Assembly (NCBI GenBank): GCA_013177805.1
Contig: JABLXU010000043.1
Coordinates: forward strand, 1-46,277
Source: Candidatus Omnitrophota bacterium
GTDB lineage: Bacteria; Hinthialibacterota; Hinthialibacteria; Hinthialibacterales; Hinthialibacteraceae
DNA length: 46,277 nucleotides
Direction: 5' to 3'
The notes beneath the pieces were generated by a model. That model saw only the letters and a list, made by a program, of their open reading frames with translations, ran no database searches and was not told where the DNA came from. The first letter of the stretch is position 1; each line of letters opens with the position of its first letter. This document shows, in pieces, positions 8,533-17,168 of the stretch. The translations under genes and the position numbers were made by a program.

Positions 8533-8546
8533 ATTATTATACCTCT

Positions 8547-9971
8547 CTACCGCAGCAAATCCCGTAGTTGGCGGATGCCGTACACCATGTAGTTTTTGAG
8601 AATTTTGGGTGAGGGATTTTGCATCAGCGTGCGCAAGATGAAACGCGGCCGGAGATAAAAGGAGCGCAGGGCCTCTTTGCGCAACGGTTCCAGTTCTTCC
8701 AAGGTCAGATGTAAGGTAGGCAATGCGGGGTGGTTATATGCGGCTTTGGGCAGTTCCCCATCCCGCAGGAGGCCTTCTTTCACGGCGATGTCATAAAATT
8801 CCGTGCCATGGAACGGGTAGCTATAAAAGAATTCGATGAAATCGGGATCCAGTTTCCGGGCAAATTCCTTGGTGCGGTTGAAGGTTTCGCGGCTTTCCCA
8901 CGGGAGGCCGATCAGGAAATACACGCTGCTCTTGATGCCGGTCCGCCGGCACAGTTTCACCGCCGGTTCGATCTTATCGAACTGTAACTGCTTGCGCATC
9001 TTCTCGAGCATGTCGGGATCGCCGCTCTCAACCCCGAAGGCGATGAGCCAGCAGCCTGCTTTTTTCATCTCCCGGAGCATTTCTTCATTCAGCGTGTCGA
9101 TGCGGCTGTTGCATGACCATTGGATATCCAGGCCTTCCTTCTGAATGGCCTGGCAGAGCGCCATCACCCAGCGTTTGTTGGCTGTGAAGAGGTCGGACCG
9201 GAACAGAAAATTGCGGATGCCATGGCGGTCGACGCATTCCTTAAGTTCGGCGATCACGTTTCCGGGGGTCCGGTTGCGGGTCTTGGAGCCTGAGACGGCG
9301 GGGGCCAGGCAATAGACGCACGGGAACGGGCAACCGCGGCTGGCCACGATCGTGGTTTGCAGTTCGCCGGTGTCGGGGCGGATGTATACCGAATTGTCGA
9401 TGAGGGAGCGGGCCGGGAAGGGGATGGAATCGATGTCCTGGATGTAGCCCCGGTCTGGGTTGCGCCGAATATCCGAGCCATTGCGGTACGTGATGCCCGC
9501 TATGTCCTCCCAGGGCTTGCCTTCCGCGAGTTCCACCACCGTTTCTTCGTATTCCCCGCGCATGACGACGTCCAGAGGGGGGTATTGATCCAGCGCGGCG
9601 GTGTCCAGTTTGATGAAATGCGCACCCTTGGTCACCGTGACGATGCCGGGATCGATAGACTTGGCCTTGGCGGCGGCGATCATATCGTCCTCCAGTGTGG
9701 GTGTGGTGATCGAGAGGATCAACGCGTCCGGCTGGAAATTCTGCAGATCTTCTACAAAATCGTCCCACCCCCGGTTGTGCGCGGGATAATCGGCGATCCG
9801 GCATTCGACACCCGCCCGTTCCAGAACCGCTCCCATGTAGAGCAAATCCATGGGAGGCCGGAGGGCCACGGTGTGGAGTTCCTCCAAGGGCGTTTGGCAC
9901 CGCTCTTCCCGGATGTATTTCCCGGTGGGGGGAACGATGAGAAACGCTTTCTTCCATGTTCGCTGCAACAC
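8547..9971 (-). CDS. B12-binding domain radical SAM protein, second paralogue
   Basis: The same architecture as the next gene downstream: a B12-binding N-terminus (about 1-150, with PPMDLLYMGAVLERAG and PDALILSITTPT), then a radical SAM barrel with CPFPCVYC (C214, C218, C221), IAFGVESGDPDMLEKMRKQ and FLIGLPWES. The last 50 residues repeat the tail pattern (LRSFYLRPRFILRTLMQNPS). It is 474 aa. The motif FFYSYPFHGTEFYDIA after the barrel is common in this class, where it follows the product-side loop. The substrate cannot be told from sequence. It is the first gene of a - strand run with the other radical SAM enzyme and the membrane-propeller gene. Upstream lies repeat copy D. Confidence 0.88.
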   Translation of the reverse strand: MLQRTWKKAFLIVPPTGKYIREERCQTPLEELHTVALRPPMDLLYMGAVLERAGVECRIADYPAHNRGWDDFVEDLQNFQPDALILSITTPTLEDDMIAAAKAKSIDPGIVTVTKGAHFIKLDTAALDQYPPLDVVMRGEYEETVVELAEGKPWEDIAGITYRNGSDIRRNPDRGYIQDIDSIPFPARSLIDNSVYIRPDTGELQTTIVASRGCPFPCVYCLAPAVSGSKTRNRTPGNVIAELKECVDRHGIRNFLFRSDLFTANKRWVMALCQAIQKEGLDIQWSCNSRIDTLNEEMLREMKKAGCWLIAFGVESGDPDMLEKMRKQLQFDKIEPAVKLCRRTGIKSSVYFLIGLPWESRETFNRTKEFARKLDPDFIEFFYSYPFHGTEFYDIAVKEGLLRDGELPKAAYNHPALPTLHLTLEELEPLRKEALRSFYLRPRFILRTLMQNPSPKILKNYMVYGIRQLRDLLR

Positions 9972-10059
9972 CGAATTGGGCCACCTCCTGGATTCGGTTG
10001 AGTCATTTCAGAGTATCTTGGAAATTATTACATGCAACTATACGCTCGAGGGTGCGGAT

Positions 10060-10147
10060 AGCCGGGATAGCGCTCTTTCAGGATATCCTTCTCCTCACCC
10101 TGCCCCTCTTCCAGAGGGAGAGGGAATTCAATCCCGGGATCCCGCCT
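10060..10147 (+). repeat. Intergenic repeat, copy D
   Basis: A + orientation copy with left module GCTCTTTCAGGATATCC, then CCTCACCCTG and the core CCCTCTTCC...GGGAGAGGG (10091-10125). It lies between the second radical SAM gene and the FAD protein gene, both on the - strand. Confidence 0.75.
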
Positions 10148-10239
10148 CACTCCCAGGATCCCAATTGATACCGGATTTGCATCCTGGGTTAATCACCTGC
10201 CAGGATATTGGTCCAGTGAAATGCGTGCTTCGTCAGGAC

Positions 10240-11652
10240 CTAATCGACGATCCGGTACTGGTTGAACCGGTCCACGTGGTCGTACCAAGAGTAAAAATCA
10301 CCCCGCGCCCGGAGTATTTCCTCCGCGGCCAAAATACCCATCTGGATGGATTGATCGAGATTGTTGTGACGGAACAATCCCTGGCGGCCGGCGGTCAATA
10401 GATTCTTCAACGATCGCAGAAAGGATAATAAATCCCGCCGATGTTGTTCATAACCGATCTCATACAAAGGATACCCTTCCCGGATGCGCACCGCGAGGGC
10501 GTCGCTGGCGCGCGTGGCCACCAGTCTTGAGGCAAGCAGCACCTCATCCACCCGGCGGGCCAGATCCAGCGGCGCGGCCTTCCAGGTTTCCGAATCCAGC
10601 GCGCAAGGGAACTCCACGCACAGGCACGTCCGGCCGTCCCGTTCCCCGTGGGGGTTGAAATTGCCGGGAACACTGATCCGTGAGAAAGGAACATGTTTCT
10701 CAGGATAATAAAGCCAAGTGTCCGGGATGCTTAAATCTTCCGGATACAACAGGTACAGCAAAACTAAGGCGCGGAACCGCAAGGATTCCGCCGCGTGGCG
10801 GATTTCCGGCGAAGGTGCGGGATGCATCAATTCCGCCAGGGCCGGCAAAGGGATCGTGGAAACCACGGCCTCGCAGGGGAAATGGCGGAGACCTTCCGGC
10901 CCTTGCGCTTCGACATATTCCACACCGGAGTTCCCCAAACCGACGGCGGTCACTTCGTGGTTGTAATGGATCAGCCCGCCCATCGCTTCGATTTCCCCGG
11001 CGAATTTGCGGGAAATTTCCCCAATTCCGTTAGGGGGATAGAGAAACTCCGCCACGTAGGTTTCGCCGCTGGATAACAAACTGTCGCGCAGGGCATGCCA
11101 GATGTTCTCGCCCCGTAGGCGGACCCGGGCGGTCTCTGCGTTGATCCGGCTCGCTGGAATCCCCCAAACCTTCTCGGCGAAGGGTTGGAAGATCCGGCGG
11201 TAGAGGGGCTTGCCGTAGTAGCCGATGACGTACTCTTCGTACGAACGAGCCTGAGCCTGGTTACGCCGGAACAGGACGCTGAGGGCGGAGGCGGTGAAGG
11301 AAAGTGTCGAAGTCAATCCCAGCGCCCGCAGAGCCGGCAGCACTTGGATGGGGTAGGGGATATACCTCCCATTCAGGAACATGCGGCTGGCGCGTTGGAC
11401 GGTGATCATCCGTTCCTGGCAAAAGGTTTTGATGAATTGCTTGACTTCGGGGATTTCGGTATGGAAGCGGTGCGGGCCCAGATCCAGGTTGTATCCCTTC
11501 CAGGCGATGGTTTTCGCCAGGCCGCCGGGCTGCGCGTCGCGCTCGATCAGGATCACGGCGCGACCCGGTTGTTCCCGCAACAGTTTCCAAGCGGTGGCCA
11601 GGCCCGCGATGCCGGCCCCGAGAATGACGAGGTTTATCGCGCGTTCATTCAT
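10240..11652 (-). CDS. FAD-dependent oxidoreductase of the UGM/protoporphyrinogen-oxidase-like glycan group
   Basis: An FAD-binding Rossmann protein of 470 aa. It starts with the dinucleotide motif VILGAGIAGLATAW (about 9-22) and has the ribose-binding acidic residue at ERDAQPGG (E37). The segment FQPFAEKVWGIPASRI (about 155-170) is typical of FAD proteins in polysaccharide loci that resemble UDP-galactopyranose mutase and protoporphyrinogen oxidase. The late FAD motif region TAGRQGLFRHNNLDQSI near residue 430 supports this. Its start overlaps the end of the GT2 gene by 8 bases, so the two are translationally coupled and likely act on the same glycan. It is not a heme-synthesis gene by context. 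The exact reaction is unknown. Confidence 0.82.
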   Translation of the reverse strand: MNERAINLVILGAGIAGLATAWKLLREQPGRAVILIERDAQPGGLAKTIAWKGYNLDLGPHRFHTEIPEVKQFIKTFCQERMITVQRASRMFLNGRYIPYPIQVLPALRALGLTSTLSFTASALSVLFRRNQAQARSYEEYVIGYYGKPLYRRIFQPFAEKVWGIPASRINAETARVRLRGENIWHALRDSLLSSGETYVAEFLYPPNGIGEISRKFAGEIEAMGGLIHYNHEVTAVGLGNSGVEYVEAQGPEGLRHFPCEAVVSTIPLPALAELMHPAPSPEIRHAAESLRFRALVLLYLLYPEDLSIPDTWLYYPEKHVPFSRISVPGNFNPHGERDGRTCLCVEFPCALDSETWKAAPLDLARRVDEVLLASRLVATRASDALAVRIREGYPLYEIGYEQHRRDLLSFLRSLKNLLTAGRQGLFRHNNLDQSIQMGILAAEEILRARGDFYSWYDHVDRFNQYRIVD

Positions 11653-12403
11653 GCCGCGATGACGAAGGCGGGACAGGATTTTCGGCTTTCCAGAAGAAGC
11701 GGACTTTCAGAATCGTCCACACGGCGGTGAAGAAATCGCGCCAGCCGATTTTTTTGCCTTCGGCGATGGTTCGGGCCTTAAACGAGACCGGGACTTCGAG
11801 AATTTTATAATTCATTTTCAACACCTTGCTGGTTACTTCCGGGCAAAATTCAAAACCATGGCATTCCAATGGAATTTTCTCGATCACAGAGCGGTGAAAG
11901 GCCTTGTAGGCGGTGGCTTCATCGGTGATCCGGTGACCGAACAGCCAGGAGACCAGCCGGGCCAGAATCCAATTGGCGACGCGGTTGGGCAGGCGCATGG
12001 CTTCCACGGTTCCGATGAACCGGGAACCGAAACAGACTAGGGTTTTGCCCTCGGCGATCGGCCGCACCACCCGGATAATCTCGTTCGGATCGTATTCCAG
12101 GTCCGCGTCCTGGATGATGACGATGTCCCCCGTAAAATGTTGCAAGCCGGTACGGATGGCCGCTCCTTTCCCTTGGTTGCGTCCGTGGGTGAGCACCTTG
12201 GTGTCCGGGTGTTGTTGTTCATTTTGGAGAATGGCAGCGGTGGTGTCGGTAGAGCAATCGTTCACCAGGATGATCTCGCGGTTTTTCCAATCGATGGCCC
12301 GCACCCGCCGGAGCACTTCGGGCAACAGCTCCTCTTCATTGTAGATCGGAATGATGATCGACAACTTGGGGAGCGTATCCTTGTGATCCGGGTGGTTTGC
12401 CAT
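11645..12403 (-). CDS. GT2 family glycosyltransferase (dolichol-phosphate mannosyltransferase-like)
   Basis: A GT-A fold enzyme expected to move a sugar from a nucleotide sugar to a lipid carrier or glycan at the inner face of the membrane. The N-terminal nucleotide-binding part is SIIIPIYNEEELLPEVL (about 15-31). The metal-binding DxD is IIQDADLEYDP (DAD near residue 98). RNQGKGAAIRTGL (about 76-88) is typical of the DPM1/DPG-synthase subgroup. At 252 aa it has only weak C-terminal hydrophobic helices and no clear membrane tail. It ends 8 bases inside the FAD oxidoreductase gene. No clear Shine-Dalgarno site is seen; the ATG at 12403 is the natural start for the fold. Confidence 0.88.
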   Translation of the reverse strand: MANHPDHKDTLPKLSIIIPIYNEEELLPEVLRRVRAIDWKNREIILVNDCSTDTTAAILQNEQQHPDTKVLTHGRNQGKGAAIRTGLQHFTGDIVIIQDADLEYDPNEIIRVVRPIAEGKTLVCFGSRFIGTVEAMRLPNRVANWILARLVSWLFGHRITDEATAYKAFHRSVIEKIPLECHGFEFCPEVTSKVLKMNYKILEVPVSFKARTIAEGKKIGWRDFFTAVWTILKVRFFWKAENPVPPSSSRHE

Positions 12404-12663
12404 AAGCCCGTGCCTTTCGCGCCACGATTTCTCTCATGATCATACCTGAAAACAGGCGCAAGCCAATTACTCCAACACGCTCTTTCACAAGATTTTACAG
12501 GAGGTGGGATCATGGAGATTCTCGATGACGCCAGGCATTCGATCCATTCCGGGTTGCGGTGCAAGGAGGCCAGGGACAGTTGAATATTTTGAAGGCAGAT
12601 CAAATCCCTTCCAGGGACCGATTGAATCGCGCGTATGAGGATCGTCTCGAGTGATTATTCAGA

Positions 12664-12710
12664 ACAATCCTCACCCGGGCCCTCTCCCCAGGGGAAGAGG
12701 GAAGTGAGTA
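12664..12710 (+). repeat. Intergenic repeat, copy E
   Basis: A + orientation copy (CCTCACCCGGGCCCTCTCCCC, then GGGGAAGAGGG) in the 406-base gap between the GT2 gene start and the sensor kinase end, both on the - strand. The rest of the gap shows no gene, and I see no convincing promoter for the GT2 gene in it. Confidence 0.7.
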
Positions 12711-12809
12711 ACGCTCCAATCCATATACCCCGAAACCTGTAATCATGCCGTGAGGAAGTTTTGAATTACATTATTACATTATGAGAATCAATTGCGGCCA
12801 AACTTTCCT

Positions 12810-14333
12810 TCATTGGGTAATTGGGGAGGCGGAGAGGGGACGCACGAGGTTGGGGGGGAAAGTGACGGTAAACGTGGAACCTCCACCGGGGATGGAGCGC
12901 ACGGAGATTTGCCCTCCCATCAGTTGGGTCAGTTCCTTGGTGATCGTCAATCCCAGGCCCACGCCCTTCGTGTCGGTGCGGGAATTAGGGCCGCGGGTGA
13001 ATTCGTGGAAGATCCGCTCCTGATCCGCTTCGGAAATTCCCGGTCCCGTATCGCGTACCGCGATGGCGGCGGACGAGTCTTCGCGCAGTTCGGCCGACAA
13101 TTCGACATAGCCCTGGTGGGTAAACTTGATGGCATTGCTTACCAGATTCTGCAGGATCAGGTAAAGCTTATCCCGGTCGGTGTAGAGCCGGGGCAGGGCG
13201 GGATTGGGCTGGTAGCGCAATTGCAGGTTTTTGTTTTCCGCCAGGGGGAGCATATTTTCAGTTAGTTGTTGGAGGAGGTTATCCAGTTCGAAGATTTCGG
13301 ATTCCAGGGTGACTTGTCCGCTTTCGACCCGGGAGAGTTGGAGAATGCCGTCGATCAGGTGCAGCAACACCTGGACGTTGCGGTGGATGATCTCGGTAGC
13401 ATGGGCCTGCTTGGGCGTGATCTCGCCGTAGATACCTTCCGCGATCAGGCTGCTGGCGCCCAGGATACTGTGGAGCGGGGTCCGCAGATCGTGGGAAAGC
13501 CGGGCGTAGAGGCGGTTTTTTTGTTGTTGCAGTTGGTGCAGGTGTTCATTGGTCTCTTCCAACTGTTTGGCGAAGTGTTCGATTTCTTGGGTGTGTTTCT
13601 CGATCCGGCGGATGTACAGGGCACGTTCATGTTCATGGTAGTGCATGAGCCGCGCCGTGAACATTCCGAAAGGGATAACAACGGCCAAGAACAAGATCGA
13701 GCCGACAGCCACGACAAACGGCACAATCTCTTTCAATTTTTCTTGCACGGCGTTTTCGAACTGATGGATTCCGATCAGCCATTTTTCGCCGTCGATATGG
13801 ACCACCCGGAAATCGACCAATTGTTCTTCCTGGGTGTTGTGCCAATGGCCGGCGATTTTCGTTTCGGGAGTGGAGCGGATCAAATCTTCGGTGCGCATGC
13901 TGCGGCTGTAATCCAGTTGCCCGTTCGCGGGAGAGACCGGGATGAAGGTCCAGTCCTTGGCTAAGACCGGCGGATGCGCCGGATTGCGGTTGGGCGCGGC
14001 TTGCAGATTGGCGTCGGCATCCACCAGGCAGATATACCCCCGGTTGGGCAGTTCGTAATGGTCGATGTAGTCTTGTACGAGTTTCAGCCATTCTTCCCGG
14101 CTGGGAGCGATACGGCGGGTTTCCCGCAGAAAGCTTTCGAAGCTGCGGGAGAGGGCGTCATTGTCGCGCATGACCTGGTCGAAGAGAATAACCCGGAAGC
14201 GGCTGACGATCTTGTATCCGGTGATGGGCAAACCAATGGCCAGCACCAAGGCCAACGCCGCGACGATCACCCAAAAAAGGCGCCGGCTGGATTCAAAAGT
14301 GGGGAATTTACCTCCTGGCGCGAATGGTTCCAT
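12810..14333 (-). CDS. Orphan membrane sensor histidine kinase
   Basis: A two-component sensor of 507 aa. TM1 (about 19-40) and TM2 (about 203-226) flank a periplasmic domain of about 160 residues that resembles a Cache/PAS-like sensor (YICLVDADANLQAAPNRNP; VVHIDGEKWLIGIH). A coiled-coil linker (about 235-275) follows. The HisKA box is ARLSHDLRTPLHSILG with the phospho-accepting H281. The ATPase domain has the N-box LILQNLVSNAIKFT, G1 DTGPGIS and G2 GVGLGLTI. No response regulator is adjacent, so its target is unknown. It is divergent from the membrane glycosyltransferase at 14410, with 76 bases between. It is not the source of the kinase fragment at the left edge as far as can be seen; the sequences differ. 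Confidence 0.9.
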   Translation of the reverse strand: MEPFAPGGKFPTFESSRRLFWVIVAALALVLAIGLPITGYKIVSRFRVILFDQVMRDNDALSRSFESFLRETRRIAPSREEWLKLVQDYIDHYELPNRGYICLVDADANLQAAPNRNPAHPPVLAKDWTFIPVSPANGQLDYSRSMRTEDLIRSTPETKIAGHWHNTQEEQLVDFRVVHIDGEKWLIGIHQFENAVQEKLKEIVPFVVAVGSILFLAVVIPFGMFTARLMHYHEHERALYIRRIEKHTQEIEHFAKQLEETNEHLHQLQQQKNRLYARLSHDLRTPLHSILGASSLIAEGIYGEITPKQAHATEIIHRNVQVLLHLIDGILQLSRVESGQVTLESEIFELDNLLQQLTENMLPLAENKNLQLRYQPNPALPRLYTDRDKLYLILQNLVSNAIKFTHQGYVELSAELREDSSAAIAVRDTGPGISEADQERIFHEFTRGPNSRTDTKGVGLGLTITKELTQLMGGQISVRSIPGGGSTFTVTFPPNLVRPLSASPITQ

Positions 14334-14409
14334 GGTATTCTTGATTATTTACGCTCCATGGATGGATCTATTGTGATGACCTGGCCATAGGTTGTCAACA
14401 AAACGCTCG

Positions 14410-16005
14410 ATGGATCCTGGAATGATCAACCGTCACCCTCGCATCACCGCGCTGGCGCTGTTCCTGACCGCGCTGGTTTTGCGGCTATATCAACTGCCGG
14501 CCAACCCTGCCGGTTTTTTCCGCGACGAGGCGGACAAAGGCTACACCGCGTATTGTTTATTAACGAATGGGCAAGACCAAACGGGACGCCCTTGGCCTCT
14601 TTTTGTCCGTTCCTTACGCGTCACGACTTCCGGATTTTATCAATACGCCGATCTGCCCTTCGTGGCGGCTTTGGGGCTCACCGAATTCGCCGTGCGCCTG
14701 CCCGCCTGCCTGGCTGGGGCCTGTTCGGTAATGGCTGCCTATATCCTGGCCGCCCGGTTGTGGAATCCCGCGGCGGGCGCGTGGGCGGGGCTTTTCGTGG
14801 CGTTGTCACCCTGGAGCCTGCTGCTGAGCCGGTGGGCCAATCAATCGATTTTCTTGACGCTGTGGATTCCCCTGGGGTTTTTCTTTTTTCTGCGGCAGAA
14901 GGAGCAGCCGTTTCCTGGACCTGGTCACGCGGCGCTCTCCGCCCTGTTTTTCCTGCTTGCCCTGTATACATACGCGCCCGCGCAGTTGTACATCCCGGTG
15001 GGGGTGGTTTTGATATGGTTTGTTTCTCTTGGCCGGGAGGCATTCAGGCCGGCTCTTCGTGGGAGTTTTATTCGGCCGGTGATCGTTTTTTTCGGGATTT
15101 TCGCGCTCGGGTCGCTGCCCATGCTGTACCACATCCTGTATCAGCCGGAGGAAAGCGGCGCACGGTTTTCGTCAATATCGATCTTCGATGGACAGCCCAT
15201 GGCTTTCGCGGCGCTCGAGTGGCTGAGGAATTATTGCCTCCATTTTTCCCCAGGATTTTTGTTCATTCATGGAGATAGCAACCTCCGCCATAATACCGCC
15301 GTCTTTGGGCAACTGCACTGGTACCTGTTGCCCCTGCTCGTGGCGGGAATGGCGCGAATCGTGACCCGCCGTGCCCGCGTGGACCGCGTCCTCCTGGTTT
15401 GGCTGCTCTGTTTTCCGATTGCCGCGGCCTGCACCCGGGAGTCGATTCCCCATGCCTTGCGGAGCATCTTTGGCGTGCCGGTGTTTCAAGTCATCGCCGC
15501 GTATGGCCTGGTGTCCCTGGGGGAATGGAAGGATTGGCTGGAACAATGGACCTCCCGCGACCTGGTTCGGGCGTGCCGGTACCTGTGGTTCGCCGCGTTG
15601 GTCCTATGCCCGGCGCTATACCTGTACGATCTCTACGTCCGCTATCCCGTTTATTCAGCGGTGGATTGGGAATATGGCTACCGGGACGCGGTGGGCTGGT
15701 GGCGGGACCATCGTCATGAAGCAGAGAAGGCCGTCGTATCCGGCCTGGCCGAATATCCGTACATCTTCTTTTTGTTTTATGACGCGTATCCCCCGGAGAA
15801 ATGGATTCATGAGCAGGCAATCGAAGGGGTGGAGTTTGTCCCCACCGGAGCGCCCATTCAGCCATATATCCAAAAAACGGAACACCGGGTTTTTTATTTG
15901 GTCCGCGCCGTGGAACTCCCTTCGGTTCAGCCCGAAAAGGTGATTTATGCCCCTACCGGGGAGATCCTCTGGAAATGGGCGGCCTGGGGACGGAAGGGCG
16001 GGTGA
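14410..16005 (+). CDS. GT-C type membrane glycosyltransferase (ArnT/PMT-like)
   Basis: A multi-pass inner-membrane enzyme expected to transfer a sugar from a polyprenyl-phosphate donor on the periplasmic side. It has about 10-12 hydrophobic segments. The first external loop carries the acidic pair D39-E40 in FFRDEADKGYTAY, the catalytic pattern of GT-C enzymes such as ArnT and protein mannosyltransferases. A C-terminal soluble part (about 410-531) follows the last membrane segment. The frame opens with a TTG at 14392; ATGs lie at 14410 and 14422. None has a good Shine-Dalgarno site, so 14410 is a moderate choice. The acceptor is unknown. It stands alone, divergent from the sensor kinase, with repeat copy F after its stop. 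Confidence 0.75.
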   Translation: MDPGMINRHPRITALALFLTALVLRLYQLPANPAGFFRDEADKGYTAYCLLTNGQDQTGRPWPLFVRSLRVTTSGFYQYADLPFVAALGLTEFAVRLPACLAGACSVMAAYILAARLWNPAAGAWAGLFVALSPWSLLLSRWANQSIFLTLWIPLGFFFFLRQKEQPFPGPGHAALSALFFLLALYTYAPAQLYIPVGVVLIWFVSLGREAFRPALRGSFIRPVIVFFGIFALGSLPMLYHILYQPEESGARFSSISIFDGQPMAFAALEWLRNYCLHFSPGFLFIHGDSNLRHNTAVFGQLHWYLLPLLVAGMARIVTRRARVDRVLLVWLLCFPIAAACTRESIPHALRSIFGVPVFQVIAAYGLVSLGEWKDWLEQWTSRDLVRACRYLWFAALVLCPALYLYDLYVRYPVYSAVDWEYGYRDAVGWWRDHRHEAEKAVVSGLAEYPYIFFLFYDAYPPEKWIHEQAIEGVEFVPTGAPIQPYIQKTEHRVFYLVRAVELPSVQPEKVIYAPTGEILWKWAAWGRKGG

Positions 16006-16065
16006 TTGCGCAGGCCGGATGGACGCGCCCCAAGGATGGGGAAATTCCAGGCATCTATTTTCTTG

Positions 16066-16202
16066 ATGGCCGAGAAAAGAAGCCGTTCTCTCTTTCCGGG
16101 CTACCCTCACCCTGACCCCGAGGGAGAAGGAATCGTTTCGCGTTCCCATTCTTACGCATACCACGAATCAGGTACAGAAAAAGTTCTGCATTCGGGTTAA
16201 AA
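16066..16202 (+). repeat. Intergenic repeat, copy F (full length)
   Basis: A + orientation copy in the 355-base gap between the GT-C gene and the inositol-monophosphatase-like gene. It has the left module CTCTTTCCGGGCTACCC, the core at 16102-16130 (CCCTCACCCTG then CCCCGAGGGAGAAGG), TTTCGCGTTCCC, and a right module ACCACGAATCAG...TCTGCATTCGGGT. That module folds as a bulged hairpin around AGAAAAA (16169-16188). The rest of the gap holds nothing else I recognise. Confidence 0.75.
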
Positions 16203-16360
16203 GTTACCATTCAAGTTGATGGATTACACGCTGCGGGAAAATCCATCCAGGGTATCTGAAATCCCGTTCCCCTTGGTGCTCTCCCCGGCCGTGGGTATAC
16301 ATTATTGAGAAGAAGCAGAGATCATTCAATCTTCGTTTGGGAATGGAAAACTAAACCGGC

Positions 16361-17158
16361 ATGGACCTTCAGCGTGTGGTGCAAGAGATGCGTCCCGTGA
16401 TCTATCAGGCGGGGCGCATCGCGATGGATCACTTCCGGAACGTCAAGGCGGAGCGGAAAGCGGACCGCAGTTTCGTCACCGCGGCGGACCGGGCTGTGGA
16501 GCAATTCGTGCGGGAGGAATTGCATCACCGGTTTCCGGAGCATGGCGTGTATGGCGAGGAATCGGGGCATCACCGGATGCAAGACGCGGAATACGTATGG
16601 GCGATCGATCCCATCGACGGCACCGCGCCGTTTGTGTATGAATTGCCGGTGTGGTGCATATCCGTGGGCTTGATTCACCGCCAAAAACCGTTGGCGGGAT
16701 TTGTTTATCTGCCGGTGACGGATGAATTCTTCTGGGCGGTGGATGGCGGCCCGGCTTACTTGAACCACCGGATCATCCAGGTTGCCGAACCGCGGGAGAT
16801 GGGGCGGGGCAGTTGCATCGTCGCGCCGTCTATCACCTTCCGCGGCTTCGAGGTGCGCTACGAAGGGCGGGCGCTGTCGTTCGGCTCGGCGGCGGCTCAC
16901 ATTTGCTGCGTCGCGCGGGGGAAGATCCAGGGGGGATTCCTCAAACAGGTCCGGGTCTATGACATCGCGGCGTCGGCCATGGTGCTCAAGGCGGCGGGCG
17001 GCGTGATGCGCTACTTGTCCGGCCGGGAGGTGGATCTGTGGGAACTGATCAATGGCGATCAAACCCCCGAGCCGTTCGTCATCGGCCATCCCCAGAACGC
17101 CGAACAACTCCGGCAGCTGTTTTTCCTGAGAGAGTTTGTCCCCGAACCGCCGGAGTGA
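16361..17158 (+). CDS. Inositol monophosphatase family protein
   Basis: A Mg-dependent phosphatase of the IMPase superfamily (265 aa). Metal ligands are visible: GEESG (65-69), DPIDGT (83-88) and the distal VYDIAASAMVL, where the usual W-D is Y-D. T40-A-A-D43 gives the early Asp-containing motif. Family members dephosphorylate inositol phosphates, histidinol phosphate, sugar phosphates or PAPS; the substrate cannot be set from sequence. The position next to flippase and glycosyltransferase genes suggests a sugar- or cyclitol-phosphate step, as inference. Its 3' end is convergent with the flippase gene, only 10 bases away. No strong Shine-Dalgarno site is seen. Confidence 0.85.
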   Translation: MDLQRVVQEMRPVIYQAGRIAMDHFRNVKAERKADRSFVTAADRAVEQFVREELHHRFPEHGVYGEESGHHRMQDAEYVWAIDPIDGTAPFVYELPVWCISVGLIHRQKPLAGFVYLPVTDEFFWAVDGGPAYLNHRIIQVAEPREMGRGSCIVAPSITFRGFEVRYEGRALSFGSAAAHICCVARGKIQGGFLKQVRVYDIAASAMVLKAAGGVMRYLSGREVDLWELINGDQTPEPFVIGHPQNAEQLRQLFFLREFVPEPPE

Positions 17159-17168
17159 GACTTTACCT

